This document shows, one piece after another, positions 45,133 to 57,544 of a stretch of 64,000 nt of DNA. The DNA comes from Isoetes taiwanensis (Eukaryota > Streptophyta > Lycopodiopsida > Isoetales > Isoetaceae): NCBI GenBank assembly GCA_021234155.1, contig JAJEKV010000002.1:41529203-41593202 (forward strand). The letters are read 5' to 3'. The notes under the pieces were generated by a model. That model did not search any database. It had not been told where the DNA came from and saw only the letters and a program-made list of their open reading frames with translations. Every line of letters starts with the position of its first letter. Positions within the stretch are counted from its first letter, which is position 1. A program made the translations under genes and the position numbers.

Positions 45133-47640
45133 TTATAGCCTTTGTTAAATTTTCAATTGAAGCTGCATATTGAAAAGTAATATATTATGCATCTCAATAG
45201 CTGTATTATTGTGCGTGTTCTTTTCTATTTGCGTAGATATAAAAATTTGACGCTGTGGGCTTGTGAAATTGACATTTTGCTATTTAATGTGTATTCTTAA
45301 GTAGAGCTTTTAGAGGTAAAATTGATGGTCAAATTTATGCTATAAATTTTAGTGTGAGACTAATTTTGTCTGAGTAGCCATGATTCTAGATCTAACAACA
45401 AGAGTTGAGCAGCAATGACTTATGGATTCTAGATCTAACAACAAGACTAAAGCTTTATAACTATTGTGATGCACATGATTGCCTAGATAAAAGGGGCGCC
45501 TATGAGTGTACTTTATGGCTGAGTGAGGTGCCATGTACACATTCCTTATGCATTTTCTTACTTGTGTAATGCACTATAAAGACACTTATTTTGTGTGTGA
45601 GAGTGAGCCCTATGACATGCATCCATATACCAACATTAGACTTCATTTTCAACGAAGTGTTTAGATCACTAACACGGTAGCTATGCCGAGTTGCATTTAG
45701 GGTGACCTATGTTAGGGGTTTATGTTCAAACTTCTTCCATGTGTTCAAACTTACTTACTCATCTATATACATTAAATACAGACAATAACACATGGTATTG
45801 GGGCAATCCATAGTGCTTGGGCACCTTATTTATCTAGAAAAGGTTGGCGTTAGTCATGCATCATCTGTCATCTGTTACACTAGATAAGATGCATCATCGT
45901 CATCAAGATGGTTGTCCCCACAAAGAAAGTAGCTGCATCAAATAAGTCTCTATTTTTATAGAGATTCTAGTGATGTTGAAGGAGATCCTTGTTGTATGCT
46001 AAATCTTAAAAAATATCAACTTGAATACACAATGGCACAGAGCTAGGATTGCCTGAAATTGAATACGAGTGGGAGCATTCATTCAGATGGCATTCTGTGA
46101 TGCAAAGACAATCACATATTGGGTTGATTTGAGACATGGCCTCCGACAGAATGTCGATGTCATGAAGACCCAACACAATCATGGTCGTTTAGATGGGGGC
46201 AACAAGCGGGAATAAATAATGGGGAAGATATGAAGGAAGAATTGAGCCTTGATTTATAGGAAGGAAGGAAGGTATTTTTATAGGGGAGATGTGGATGTGG
46301 GGACTCATATAGACCAAAGGTGTATGTGACAGGGACAACAAAGTTACAATTTAAATTACAACCATGTGGCATAAAATCATCACATTAGTTCCCAGTGCCT
46401 AGTATTGTCTCAGATATTCTTGGTTTTGGAGATATTCCTGGTTTTGGAGTTAATAGTGTACATAAGAAACCAAGTGGCTGTGTTTTTTAACCTTTGGCCT
46501 GGCAGTTAAGAAATGATGCAGTTGTAAGGTAAGATGTCCTACGGCCTTCCAGTGTCTCTTGCCACCACTTGCAAGTTGCACCGCCTCACATGCAAGTTGC
46601 TAAAGTATTTCCGGGAATAAGATCCTAGTCTTTTATGCTGAAATGTCTTAAATTATACTTTTTTATTACAAAAAAGTCCCATCATATTTGGGCCTTCATT
46701 ATGTGATGACTAGAGGATGCAAGTAGGAGCAACTTGAATATGCTTTTAAGGATTTTGTTGTGCAGCGTCATTTATCTTTCCTCATCCTCCCTAGCTAAAA
46801 TTGAGAAACAAGTATTTGTTGTAATCATTCATAAAAACATATTATCAGAGTATGATTACGTGTATCTCACTAATTTTATTTATGTTATTTTATCTCGGGC
46901 CAAAGAAGCAAGCTTACTATCACCACAAAAACAACAAACGTCCATGGTGATGAATTAATCGTGACCACAAACCAGTTCAAAGACAGACTGGCTTGTCCGT
47001 GCAATATCAGCACCCAAGCTTTACTTGCATGTCAATCATATTTCGGACGAAATTAAGGTTTGATTTAGCTTTGTATGATTCTGTTTCTATTCATGCTTAA
47101 AATATCACCTATGATTGGCTATGCATGAGAACATGATGCCCCTGTCTCTTTACAGGTAAATACCTGACAATGCGCCATGGAACTATAACACAACGAAAGA
47201 AGTGCTCAAATCCCCCGAAAAATCTCCCATTGAGGAACTGAGGGACATCTTAGAGCAATGGGTTGTTTTCTTTGCAACGAGAAATTCTTAAACAAAAAGG
47301 TATTACGGGGAAGATTAGTAGAAACGGAGGATTGTTAAATAAAAGAGTATATCCTGATGGGGGGAATTAGTAGAAATAGAGGATTGCAAATGTACATCGG
47401 GGTATTTTCAAGAAAGGGGTGGGTTGGGTCAAAAGAGATTTACGACTAGATTGGGGTAATTTCAAGAAAGGGGAATTGATTCAAAATGGGAATTAGCAAA
47501 TGGACTGGAATGTTTTCAAGAAAGGGGGATTGGTTTAAAAGGGAATTTGCAAATCGATTGGAATATTTTTAAAAGGGAATTGAGTGAAAGCCAGGGTATT
47601 TTCAAGAAAAAGGTTATTTTTTATTTAAAGTGATTTTATG
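45133..47640. repeat. Block A again (copy 2 of the tandem duplication)
   Basis: This is the near-identical counterpart of 31850-34350, including the deleted ERF locus. Confidence 0.85.
46398..46456 (+). pseudogene. ERF gene stub in block A (copy 2)
   Basis: It is the same remnant as at 33107-33165, with one visible substitution (attcctgg for attcctcg). Confidence 0.65.
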
Positions 47641-48639
47641 GTTGTACTAGAAAAAGTGCCCAGCATTGTTGGGCTTTTCATCGAGCATAATTTAAAAACT
47701 AATAAAAATGGTGGATTTAACTTTAATTTATTTTTATTTTTTTAAAGTGTAGAGCGAATGCTAATGATGGAATTTTGAGAAATTTTTTGGATATAATTTT
47801 AAAAAATAAACATGGTCGATTTAACTTGAGAATGTTTGAGTTGGTTGTGGAGTGAATGTTAATGGAGGAATCTTAGAATAATTTTCTTTTTTTGTATTAC
47901 CCATACTGATACAATATACACATAGTGCATTTCCATTGCAAAATTTACCTTTCAACCATGTAAAGGAGATATGATAAGCCATTTAGGTTATCATTCAACT
48001 TCTCATCATCTGATGAATCGAAAGATAAAGAATTCCAATCTCTGTTTTCCATCATAAATGCTAGGCTGCCACTAAAGTTTATAGGCTGGGTAGTAATCTG
48101 TTAAAGTATGTGAACATGAAATGCCATTACTAGCCGTCCTTAAGGGATTTTTCAAAAAGGATATTGCCAGAGAATCAAACATTCCACTAAACTATCTGTC
48201 ATGAGATAAATCTGTTGTATTTTGCTTGGAAAATATGGAAATAGTCTGGTATCTACTAATCTTGGATACATGCCACTTGGACTAGCTGAGCTCATGCAAA
48301 TCTTCAAGCACAAATAGATCTTTAGTACAACCGTCAAAAACAACTTCTATTCTGTGGTTTTAGGTCTGGGCGCTTATTTTCGCGTATGCATACCAGCCTC
48401 TAGTCAATAAAAGCCCTTTAAAAAAAAAACAACCTTATGTGTATTTAGCGGCCATATACTATAGTGTATAAAGAGCATACTTGCATTAAAAGAGTTTGTT
48501 CACTTCTCAAGAACGAACTTATGAGGCCTATTCTGCCATGGTCAAGCACTAGTTTTAATATGGAACTTAGCATTTGTGATTATAAAGTTCTCCCTTTCCT
48601 AGCCTAGTGTAGGCTCCGTGCCATTCAATGATCAATACT
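47641..48639. other. AT-rich non-coding interval (copy 2)
   Basis: It is collinear with 34351-35354. No gene is recognised. Confidence 0.4.
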
Positions 48640-49290
48640 TTTCGTTTTAATTATAATAGAATAGAATAAATTTTTTAACGTCCACGGAGACCAATAGGTC
48701 ATGGGACCCATACAATGGGCTAGTACAATCATTACTACTAGGATTAAAAAACCCCTGCCTCGAAAGGTTTTCAAGGGAAAAACCTTTGCAGTAATGATGA
48801 TATTAGACAAGCGGAGATAATGACTCGAGGAGGGCACATGAATTGCGGGGCGTTTATCTAGAACCTCAAGTATGTATAATGCCAAGTCATGCACAAATGG
48901 TGCTCTGAGAAGTTGTGGAAGCGTGGAATGGAATGCTAAGGTCAAAAAAATGATTCCTGACTATCTCAAAAGCGGGGCAACTCGGAAGAGTATGGCTTTT
49001 TTAGCCTTCAATAACTCAGAATGGCAACAGCGCACATAGTCTCGCTTCTCGCGGCAATTCGGCCGCTCCCATCTACTTGCCTCAATCCAGTAGCACAGGG
49101 GACCCGTGCGAATTGATGCAATAGCTACAAGCTTGTTCCTGGACAATGAAGCAAGCAAATAAGCTTGGGGCCCTGGTGCCAAGGTGGGATTTCCGTGTGC
49201 ATGATAATGACCAGTTTTCACTTGAGCCAAAGTAACTGCGTCCCATATCTTTTGAGAAAAACGACCATTGAACTCCCTTAGATGTGCTAA
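48640..49290 (-). mobile_element. LINE 3' fragment (copy 2), more decayed
   Basis: It is the counterpart of 35355-36000. It keeps WDAVTLAQVKTGHYHAHGNP but has more indels across the zinc-knuckle stretch, so GRWERP and the EDESH region fall into different frames. Faster loss in this copy is consistent with neutral decay or with sequence error. Confidence 0.8.
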
Positions 49291-50768
49291 GTAACCAACC
49301 CTTTACAAAATATTATTAATGGTTTTTATTATAACATGTTGCATAAGTATTAGTACAATGGTACATTAGTAGGCAATTAGTATCACAATCCATCAATATA
49401 TTGAACTTGCAGCCTCATCAGATGGATTATTCATCACACACTCAAAGCTAAATTGTCATGTACAAAAAAAAAAAAAAGAAAAAAAAAGAAACGGGGTTGA
49501 AGCTGTATATTGGGAAGTAATATATTATGCATCTCAATAGTTGTATTATTGTTTATTATGTATGCACTTTTCTGTTTGCTTAAACCTAAAACTCTGACAC
49601 TGTGGGCGTGTGGAATTGACACTTTGCTATTTAATGTGTATTCTAAGTAGAGCTTTTAGAGGTAATTTTAGTATGAGACTAACTTTATCCAAGTAGCCAT
49701 GAATTATGGATTCTAGATCTAACAACAGGACCTGAGCAGCCATGACTTATGGATTCTAGATCTAACAACAAGACTAAAGCTCTATAATTATGGTGGTTCA
49801 CATGATTGACTAGGTAAAAAGAGTGCCTATGAGTGTACTTTATGGCTAAGGAGTGAGGTGCCATGTACACATTCCTTATACGCGTTCTTACTTGTGTAAT
49901 GCCCTATAAAGTTACAAGTTGCAAAAAGCATAATACTTACATAAGTAATTAACAGACTTTTATTTTGCGTGTGAAAGAGTGAGCCCTATGACATTTTCAA
50001 CGAAGTGTTTAGTTCACTAAGAAAGTAGCCATGCGGAGTTGCCTTTAAGGTGACCTATGTCATGGGTTTATGTTCAAACTTCTTCCATGTGTTCAAACTT
50101 GCTTAATCATCTATATACATTAAATACAGACAATAACACATGGTATTGGGGCAATCCATAGTGCATGGACACCTTGTTTTATTTATCTACATAAGTTGGA
50201 AAAAGTTGGTATTAGTCATGCATCATCCATCATCTGTTACACTAGATAAGATGTGTCATCGTGATCTAGATGTTTGTCCCCACAAAGAAAGTAGCTACAT
50301 CAAATAGGTCTCTATTCCCATAGGGATTCAACCTAGTGATGTTGAAAGGTGTACGCTAGATCTTGAAATATATCAAATACACAACGGCGCAGAGCTGGAA
50401 TTGCCTAAAATTGAATACGAGTAGGAGCATTCATTCAAATGGCATCCTGTGATGCAAAGACACCACATGATGGATTGATTTGAGACATGACCTTCGACAT
50501 AATGTCAATTTCACGAAGACCCAACATTAATCATGGCCATTTAGATGAGGGCAACAAGGGGGAATAATAAATTGGGGAAGATACGAAAGAAGATTTGAGG
50601 CTTAGAGGGGAGACGTAGATGTGGGGCCATATATAAACCAAAGAAGACCACGCGCTAAGGACAGCAAAGGTACAATCTAAAATACAACCACATGGCATGA
50701 AATCAGCAGGTAATGGGGAGGCGCAAAAGGGAGAGAAAATTTTGCATGGAGTCTAGAAACGAGGCCTG

Positions 50769-51295
50769 ATGCCCACAACAACGATTACGGAGGAAAAGGA
50801 GATCCGGTTGCGCAAGGACCCAGATGACAGAAATGGAGAAGGAAGCAGCAGTGCTAGCAGCTGGGGTGACAGGCATCACCCGGTCTACAGAGGTATCCGG
50901 CGCCGGAGTTGGGGCGGGAGCCCAGGAAAAAAACTCGTATCTGGCTTGGTTCCTTCCCTACCCCTCAAATGGCTGCTAAAGCTTATGATGTTGCTGCATT
51001 GGCCCTTAAGGGATCCCAAGCTCTGCTTAATTTTCCTCACACTGCCGCCACTGCATCAGTTGATGTTGCTGTGGAAAAGGAGCTCATTACTACTGAAGAA
51101 GAAGAAGAAGAAGAAGATTGTAGCAGTGATTGTGTGGTTGAGGAAGAGACATATATTGATGAAGATCTTATTTTTGACATGCCTAGTATTCTCTCAGATA
51201 TGGCTAAAGCCATGCTCTTGTCTCCTCCTCGTTTTGGAGACTGCTCTGATCCTCCCAATGAAGATGTGGATGAGCCTTCAATTTGGAGTTACTAG
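50769..51295 (+). pseudogene. AP2/ERF (DREB-like) transcription factor with broken AP2 domain
   Basis: AP2/ERF proteins bind GCC-box or DRE promoter elements through a three-stranded sheet. The ATG at 50769 opens a frame with an acidic/serine N-terminus and the AP2 start [14 protein letters not shown] short deletion near 50913-50920 removes the second strand (the WVSEIR-type segment) and shifts the frame. The rest of the domain ([40 protein letters not shown]) and the C-terminus continue in the other frame to a TAG at 51293-51295. The C-terminal [20 protein letters not shown] and PPR-like ending fit DREB-type proteins. Either a very young pseudogene or a one-site assembly error. Confidence 0.85.
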
Positions 51296-51536
51296 TGTAT
51301 ATACTTAAGAAACCAAGTGGTTGTGTTTTTTAACCTTTAGCCTGGCAGTTAACAAAGATGTCCTACGGCCTTATTTCAGTGTCTCCTGTCACCACTTGCA
51401 AGTTGCACCATCTCACATGCAAGTTGCTATATGGGGGAAGAAGATGTTGGTCTTTGGTATGTTGAAATGTTTTAAATTATATTTTTTTATTACAAAGAAA
51501 TTCCCATCATATTTGGGCCTTCATTACGTCAAGTAA

Positions 51537-51785
51537 CTGGGTGTGTGGATGTGTGTTCCGGCAATTTCTTCTAGCATTCTAATCCAGAATAGTAAGTGGC
51601 CCGCAAAAAACCTGTAGAATCCGGTCGTGAAGCTTGAGTTACCGTGGCATAGTGGAAACGTGAACGGGTCGAGCATTCTTGCTAGCCCCCTGACCTGCAG
51701 AATCCAATCGCATCTCAAGGGCGCTCCCAGATTCTGCGGGTCAAGGGGCTGGCAAGAATGCCCTCCCCCTTCACTTCAAGTTCCA
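51537..51785. mobile_element. Foldback insertion in ERF 3' flank with 32-bp inverted repeat
   Basis: This stretch is absent from block A, where cattatgtgatga is continuous. Its centre has gcattcttgctagccccctg plus acctgcagaatc (51673-51704), mirrored by gattctgcgggtcaaggggc plus tggcaagaatgc (51730-51761) with three mismatches and a 25-bp loop. It is a MITE-like or hairpin-forming insert. Confidence 0.65.
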
Positions 51786-52770
51786 CATTATGTGATCACC
51801 AGTAGATGCAGATAGGAGCAACTTGACTATGCTTTTAAGGATTTTCAAATCCTCCATTCTCTTATCACAGATTGAAGTTGCAATGAGAGACCTTGTACTA
51901 TCCGATTATGCAAAGAAAAGCAATGTTAACACATCAGCGTTGAACCAGTCTAAAATTCGTGATATTATTCTAGAAGCTAAATTCGTGATATTGTTCTGGG
52001 AGCTAAATTCATGATTCATGATATTAATCGTGGTCACAACCAGTCCATTCGAACATGCTGCATTTGGATCAACGACAGACAAGCGTGTCCGTGCAATAGG
52101 TGTAACTAACCTTTACTTACGTGTCAATCATATTTATGTGAACTCAGATGATATTAAGGTTTGATTTAGCTCTGTATAATTTTGTTTGTATTCATGCTTA
52201 GAATATAACTATGATGCATTTTATAGGTAACTAAAAATGGACCGTAGAACTATAATACAACAAAAAAGGTGTTTAAATCCCTCGAAAGATCCCCCATTGG
52301 GGAACCGCGGGACTCGAGAGCAATGGGTTATTTTCTTTGCAATGAGGAATTCTTGAACAACAGGGTATATCATACGTGGAAGATTTAGAAACGGGGGATT
52401 CTTGAATAAGAGGGTATATCTTAATGGAGAAAATTAGTAAAAATAGAAGATTGCAAATGCACATCGGCATATTTCAAGAAAGAGGATTGGATCAAAAGGG
52501 AATGAGATTGGATGGGTAATTTCAAAAAGGAGGACTAGTTCAAAAGGGGAATTTGCAAATGGATTGAGGTGTTCTCAAGAAAGGGGGATTGGTTTAAAAG
52601 GGAATTGCGAATGGATTGGAGTATTTTTAAATAAAGGAAATTGAGTCAAAGGAGAATTACCGAAAAAATAGAGGATTGCAATAAATACCAGGGTATTTTT
52701 AAGGAAAATGGTAGTTTTAAGAAAAATGGTAGTTTTAAGAAAAATGGTATTTTCGATTTAAAGTAATTTT

Positions 52771-53544
52771 ATGGTTGTATACTAGCTAAATATTCACTCA
52801 AGTCAGTTTGTAATTTTAGGATATTATCTACTTCAAAATATTAAATGGTCATATGTAAGTGGTTGGATCAGCTCATAAGCCAGAATTATAAATATCAATT
52901 TTATTTTATTTTATTTTATTTTGGTGGAGAGAAAGAGATATTTTTTCCATTAATTATAGAATAAAAAGTACATAAGGAACAAGCAAATGATCCATAAAGG
53001 AATCAAAATACTATGTCCTTTAAGAGTTGTGAAGACAAAGGAGATAACATTATATCTGAGCAGCATATCAGTAAAAAGAAGTAGTGATTGTCTCGAGTAT
53101 TTCCACCACTGCAAATTTAGGACTAGCATAAGTTAAGGTCCTGAGATGTCTTCAAGCCAAGATGTAACCATAATTCTTCCGAGGTGTTCATCAAAATCTG
53201 TAGAGATACATATGAGCCAAAACCTGTATACAGAAAACAGATGCAAGGGAAAGGTGATAGGCTAGAACTTGTAGGTATTCATAGGTTAGTGAAGGTTGGC
53301 TAAAGGATGAAGTTTGTGTGTTTTTCCCAATCCAAAGCCTCTAGCAAGTTTGTAATACAGGAAGTAGCCATCAAGAGCAGCAAATTTGCCTTTCCTCTGT
53401 GGTAGTAATAACATTCCCTGTAGAACTCAAACTGGCCATTTGTCATATTCATGTGATTCATCTCAAGAAATCAGAATAGATTGATCATCTAATAAGTGCT
53501 TTTGCAGTACTCATATGCCCATTGTATCTCTTTAACAGGGAACC
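52771..53544. other. Intergenic, (TTTTA)n microsatellite
   Basis: The run attttattttattttatttt lies at about 52902-52923. The following tggtggagagaaagagatat... stretch may be the 3' UTR of the LINE-like fragment to its right. No gene is seen. Confidence 0.4.
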
Positions 53545-54075
53545 TCAAGCTTGGAAAATAATCTTGTTTGGCCTCCTAGATTTCCAATAATAATCCTCAT
53601 AAGCATTGGTCTGAGTGTCCAGCTGTCCGATATATTTTTCTGCCTCCTTGTAGTCAAAGCTTATGGCCAAGTCATGCTTGCAAAACTCCAGGTACCCTAT
53701 CATCAACAGAAGTTGAATTAGAATCAATAGAGCTAGGACAATTGATTATGTCATTTATATCCAGATCAAAAAGCAGAGATTTAAAATGATTATAAAGCCT
53801 TCTATCAGACAAAGTACCCATAATCGTCTTTTTGAGTAAAGTCCAGAAGATCCATCTGTTACCATTCTGAGGTCACCTATAGAAATATTGCCATTTTCCC
53901 TCCATTTTTTATATATTTTGGGATGATTAATAGCAAGAGGAATATTATTTGCTTGAGAGAGAATTGGATTCCAGAATAAAGAGGTGTTCACATTAAACTG
54001 ATCCTGCTTGTTATGAGTAAAAACGCCCGAGATTTTGTTCCATACTATAATCAAGTTCCTCATAAATATCAAATT
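53545..54075 (-). pseudogene. LINE-like ORF2 C-terminal fragment
   Basis: The minus-strand frame (53755-54072) reads NVNTSLFWNPILSQANNIPL, then INHPKIYKKWRENGNISIGD. It resembles the WNNP...W..NGI..I.DL connection region after the thumb of plant LINE reverse transcriptases. The next frame (53545-53727) adds YIGQLDTQTNAYEDYYWKSR with no known match. It differs from LINE family 1. RT motifs are missing. Confidence 0.45.
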
Positions 54076-54440
54076 AATGGATGGTTTTGCCCAATATATA
54101 GGTTAGAAGTTAAGTTCAAAAACTATCTTGAGATAGCTTCAATTTATCTGCATTTGTTCCTTGAACCAAGGGATTACTAGGGTTAACTGTTTCAAGAATG
54201 GGGCCATGCTAGAAACTGATATGGGCATGCATTAAGTAATAACCAAATCCATGAGGAGTGGGCAGTCTGAATCTTTAAGTCCAGTCAATGGTTCTCTTCA
54301 CTAATTCGTAATAAGCAACCGTGGAAGCAAGCTTTTGTGTCGGGCTAAGGTCTTCATCTTCATGACCAATGTGACTAGGTTTGTGATAGGCGCAAGGTGG
54401 TTCTCCACTTAGTACCATAACCCAAGAGGTCTAAATGCTT
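54076..54440. other. Unassigned flank at the broken 3' end of Copia-B
   Basis: RNase H and the 3' LTR of Copia-B are expected here but are not found. The sequence has no domain I recognise. Confidence 0.35.
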
Positions 54441-54443
54441 TGT

Positions 54444-55445
54444 TTAAAATTTAATTATTATGATGTGGCCTAAAGATGGACTTGCCACAGCCTTGCAATC
54501 TTGCATACCATACTGCTGTAACATTTCTTTGATATATTTCTGCTGAGCAAGATAGATGCCATCTGAGTGCTGCCACACTTCTACACCTAAACAGTAATGC
54601 ATAAGGCCAAGGTCAGTCATCTCGAAGGACGAAGATAACTTCAAAATGTAGGAATCAGCACATCAGCATACAAAACCACAATGCACATTCGGCCTTCATG
54701 TGATTTGTAATAAAGATTGGGGTCTGCTGCACTTCTGCTGAACCCCTGCTCAAGAAAGAAAGCATTAATTTTTGTATGCCAACATCTTGGAGCCTGCTTC
54801 AAGCCATAAATGCTTTTCTTCAAATGACAAACTAGCTGCTCCTTCCCTTGAACAACAAATTCTGGAGGTTGAGTCATATAGAACTCTTCCTCCAAATCAC
54901 CATTCAAAAAAGCAGACTTAATGTCCATTTGAAACATTAACCAACCTTTCATCACAGCAAGAGCTATAACTGATCTAATAGTGGACATTCTGGCTATGGG
55001 AGCAAAGACTTCATCATAATCTAAGCCTTTTTTCTGCGCAAAACCCTTGGCTACAAGTCTAGCTTTGTGCTTTGACACTATCCCATCAGCATGAAATTTG
55101 GTTTTAAACACCCATTTACAGCCAATAGCTTGCTTATCAGCTGGAAGTTCAACCAATTCCCATACTTTTTGCAACTTCCCATACTTTTTCAACTTCTCAG
55201 CAGGTATGGAAGCATAAGCCAAGCATCCAAACACCCTCAAATGAGACACATCTGGTTTCATTCTCCAAAATGCTTCATAAGGAGTCACATCCTGGACTGC
55301 CTTAGTAGGCGACCTATTTGCCAAATATGCTGCTGTCACTACTGCCTCTCCCCAAAAAGATTCAGGCAGTTGCTTGTGACTCATCATAGATCTTGTCAAA
55401 TCAAGCAAAGATTGATTCCTCCTTTCAGCTACACCATTTTATGGA
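54444..55445 (-). pseudogene. Copia-B integrase C-terminus joined to reverse transcriptase
   Basis: The frame runs RRNQSLLDLTRSMMSHKQLP, then WGEAVVTAAYLANRSPTKAV and HLRVFGCLAYASIPAEKLKK. It jumps straight to VWELVELPADKQAIGCKWVF of the RT, so about 200 residues of integrase tail and RT start are missing. The RT has QMDIKSAFLNGDLEEEFYMT and LKKSIYGLKQAPRCWHTK. At the active site it reads VVLYADVLIP, so the second catalytic Asp is not present as read. A second frame (54444-54644) supplies FEMTDLGLMHYCLGVEVWQ. Confidence 0.88.
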
Positions 55446-56340
55446 TGATCATAAGGAATGATTAACTGTCTTTCAATACCTTCTTCCATGAGAAACTCAT
55501 CAAAGGCATTAGAAACATATTCGCCTCCATTGTCACTTCTCAACTTTTTTATTACTAACCCTATCTGCTTTTCGACTGCTGCTTTGAAGGCCTTGAACTT
55601 GCCAAGCACCTCAGATTTGCAGTGCAAAGTATACACCCAAGTGTACCTACTGAAATCATCAATCAGGATCAAGAAATACCTCTTTCCACCTAGTGAAACA
55701 TCAGGCATATAATACAAATCAGAATGCGGCAGCTCAAGGGGTTGAGTTGCTCGATGAATAGCCTGCTGTGGAAAAGGCTATTGAGGTTGCTTTCTGAGAT
55801 GGCATGTAGCACACTCAAGCTTAACACATTTCAGAGAGGGAATACATGTAACCATCTTGTTCTTGTACAAAGCATGTACAACAGTGCCTCCAACATGACC
55901 AAAATGAGCATGCCACAAATGCTCAGCAGTCAAATCAGCACATACAAGACCATGTTCAGTCTTATGAACTGAACCATCAAAGACATACAAGCCATTCTGC
56001 AGCGTCCACTGTGCCATGAACTGCAGACTTTTCAAGTCAATTCCTTCAAGTGGATTCCTGCCCAGCAGATAGGCTTTGCCATTTCCGAGAACAATGTGAT
56101 GGCCTGCTTTATCAAATTCAGCAGCAGACATGATATTAGACTGTAAACCGGGAGAAAACATGACATTCCTCACCTTACTAACTACATCACGTCCATGCAA
56201 TTGAAAACCTACAATCCCCTTTCCTGTGCTAGGAAGAGAATATCCATCACCCATCTTCACATCACCTCCAGTTCGAGGTTCAAGTTCAGAAAACACATCT
56301 GAATCTCCAGTAAGATGAACCGTGGCTCATGAGTCCAAAA
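55439..56340 (-). pseudogene. Copia-B protease and integrase core
   Basis: The protease start reads ILDS, then TGA, then ATVHLTGDSD, so the active-site glycine codon is a stop. The pre-integrase module shows LWHAHFGHVGGTVVHALYKN and ECATCHLRKQ (HHCC zinc site). The catalytic core shows YFLILIDDFSRYTWVYTLHC and KLRSDNGGEYVSNAFDEFL. A TAA stop precedes NGVAERRN, where the catalytic Glu is retained. No intron-like segment interrupts the protease motif here, unlike Copia-A. Confidence 0.85.
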
Positions 56341-56341
56341 T

Positions 56342-57214
56342 CTAGTCCTTCTGTAAGGTGCTGGCCGCTGCTACAAGATTCAGATATTCAAGCATAAAAA
56401 ATGGCACATGCAACAGCACTTGTTTCTCCCTTAGAGTTGACTGCTGTGCTTCTCGTGTCACTACCCTTTGAGCTTTTCTTCTCCTTCTTACAATTCGAAC
56501 TGTAGTAACCCTTTTCACCACAATTCCAGCACTTGAACTCCTTGGATTTCTTACCATCAGACTTCACATTTTCTGACTTCTTAGAGTCTTTGATATCAGC
56601 AAACTTCTTCTTGGTGTCAGCCCGAGAAGTAGACACAAAATTAGCATGGTCTACTCTCCCATCCCTTTGCTTACCAACTCCTTTTGTTGCAGTAGAATGG
56701 TTACTTTGGCTATATCAATCTTCTCCTTGTACCTGATCTTTGAAGAGATAATATCATACGAAGGAGGAAGACCAATCAAGATATCTTGAATCAGCTATTT
56801 TTCAGACAGCACTCCACCAGCAGCCATGTAATCCAAGCGCCATTGCTTCATCTGAGTAAGGTATGCTGTGACATATTTGAAATCACCTAATTGGGCATGT
56901 CTCATTTTGTTCTGGATCAGCATTTGAGTAGCCATACCCTTGCTATCAAGGGACTTCTCCAAATGAGCCCACATCTCCTTAAACTCAGTAAAATGGTTGA
57001 TTTCATGACCAATTGTCTCTTCAGCCAACATTTTGACAAGAGCACAAGCTTTCTGGTTTATTCTGTCAGCATCTACTTACTTGGTGCTGATAAAGTCTTC
57101 ATCAAACACCGCTCCCATGTCATTAAATATCAAATAATTCACCATGAACTTCTTCCAAGCATGGTAATTATTATTAGCGAGCGTTGCATTCTGTGAGAAC
57201 TTGAATGGATCCAT
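56342..57214 (-). pseudogene. Copia-B gag
   Basis: The start codon at 57214 begins MDPFKFSQNATLANNNYHAW, a typical copia Gag N-terminus. Further pieces are HFTEFKEMWAHLEKSLDSKG, MLIQNKMRHAQLGDFKYVTA and LIQDILIGLPPSYDIISSK-like text. The zinc knuckle reads CWNCGEKGYYSSNC, with Tyr where the zinc-binding His should be. Stops near 57077 and 56795 interrupt the frame. Confidence 0.85.
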
Positions 57215-57531
57215 GAATTTCTCCTGCTTTCAGCAACCAAAAAGATGGTTGAGAAAACAAATTCGTCACTAAACAAAACACCCACTAGAAAAGTTAAATC
57301 TTGAATTTTGTCGCCAAAAAGGTCTTGGAAAACTCGAATCTCACACCATAACTTGCTGGAAAATCCGAATCTCTCTCCCAAAATACTTCCTCCAGGCCAA
57401 AAAGCAAGAATCTTCTCCAATGCTGCAAATGGATTTTCCACCACCAAATCTCAGCAAAAGAACTATGGAAACAATGGCCAATCCAATTTGGATGCTTCTC
57501 CAATAGCTTGGTCTATTCTTCCCTCAAGAAA

Positions 57532-57544
57532 GCATCTGATACCA
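57532..57544 (-). promoter_or_regulatory. Copia-B primer-binding site
   Basis: The minus strand reads tggtatcagatgc immediately after the CA end of the LTR (ctatca), the initiator-Met primer type. Confidence 0.9.

Larger units (their letters stand above)
36550..49841. repeat. Tandem duplication, copy 2 (with 3,429-bp insertion)
   Basis: It is collinear with 26704-36549. Subtracting the insertion at 37857-41285 and its 4-bp target duplication leaves about 9.85 kb, the length of copy 1. The right edge (gagtgtacttt, ending 49841) continues into block B sequence (atggctaaggagtg), which is the original neighbour of the unit. Confidence 0.92.
49491..52770. repeat. Older duplicated block B, keeps the ERF locus
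   Basis: It starts at ttgaagctgtatattggg and follows block A in order. It differs by retaining the ERF frame (50769-51295) and by a foldback insertion of about 240 bp (51537-51780). A truncated start of the same block lies at 36206-36549, cut by the tandem-duplication junction. Confidence 0.8.
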
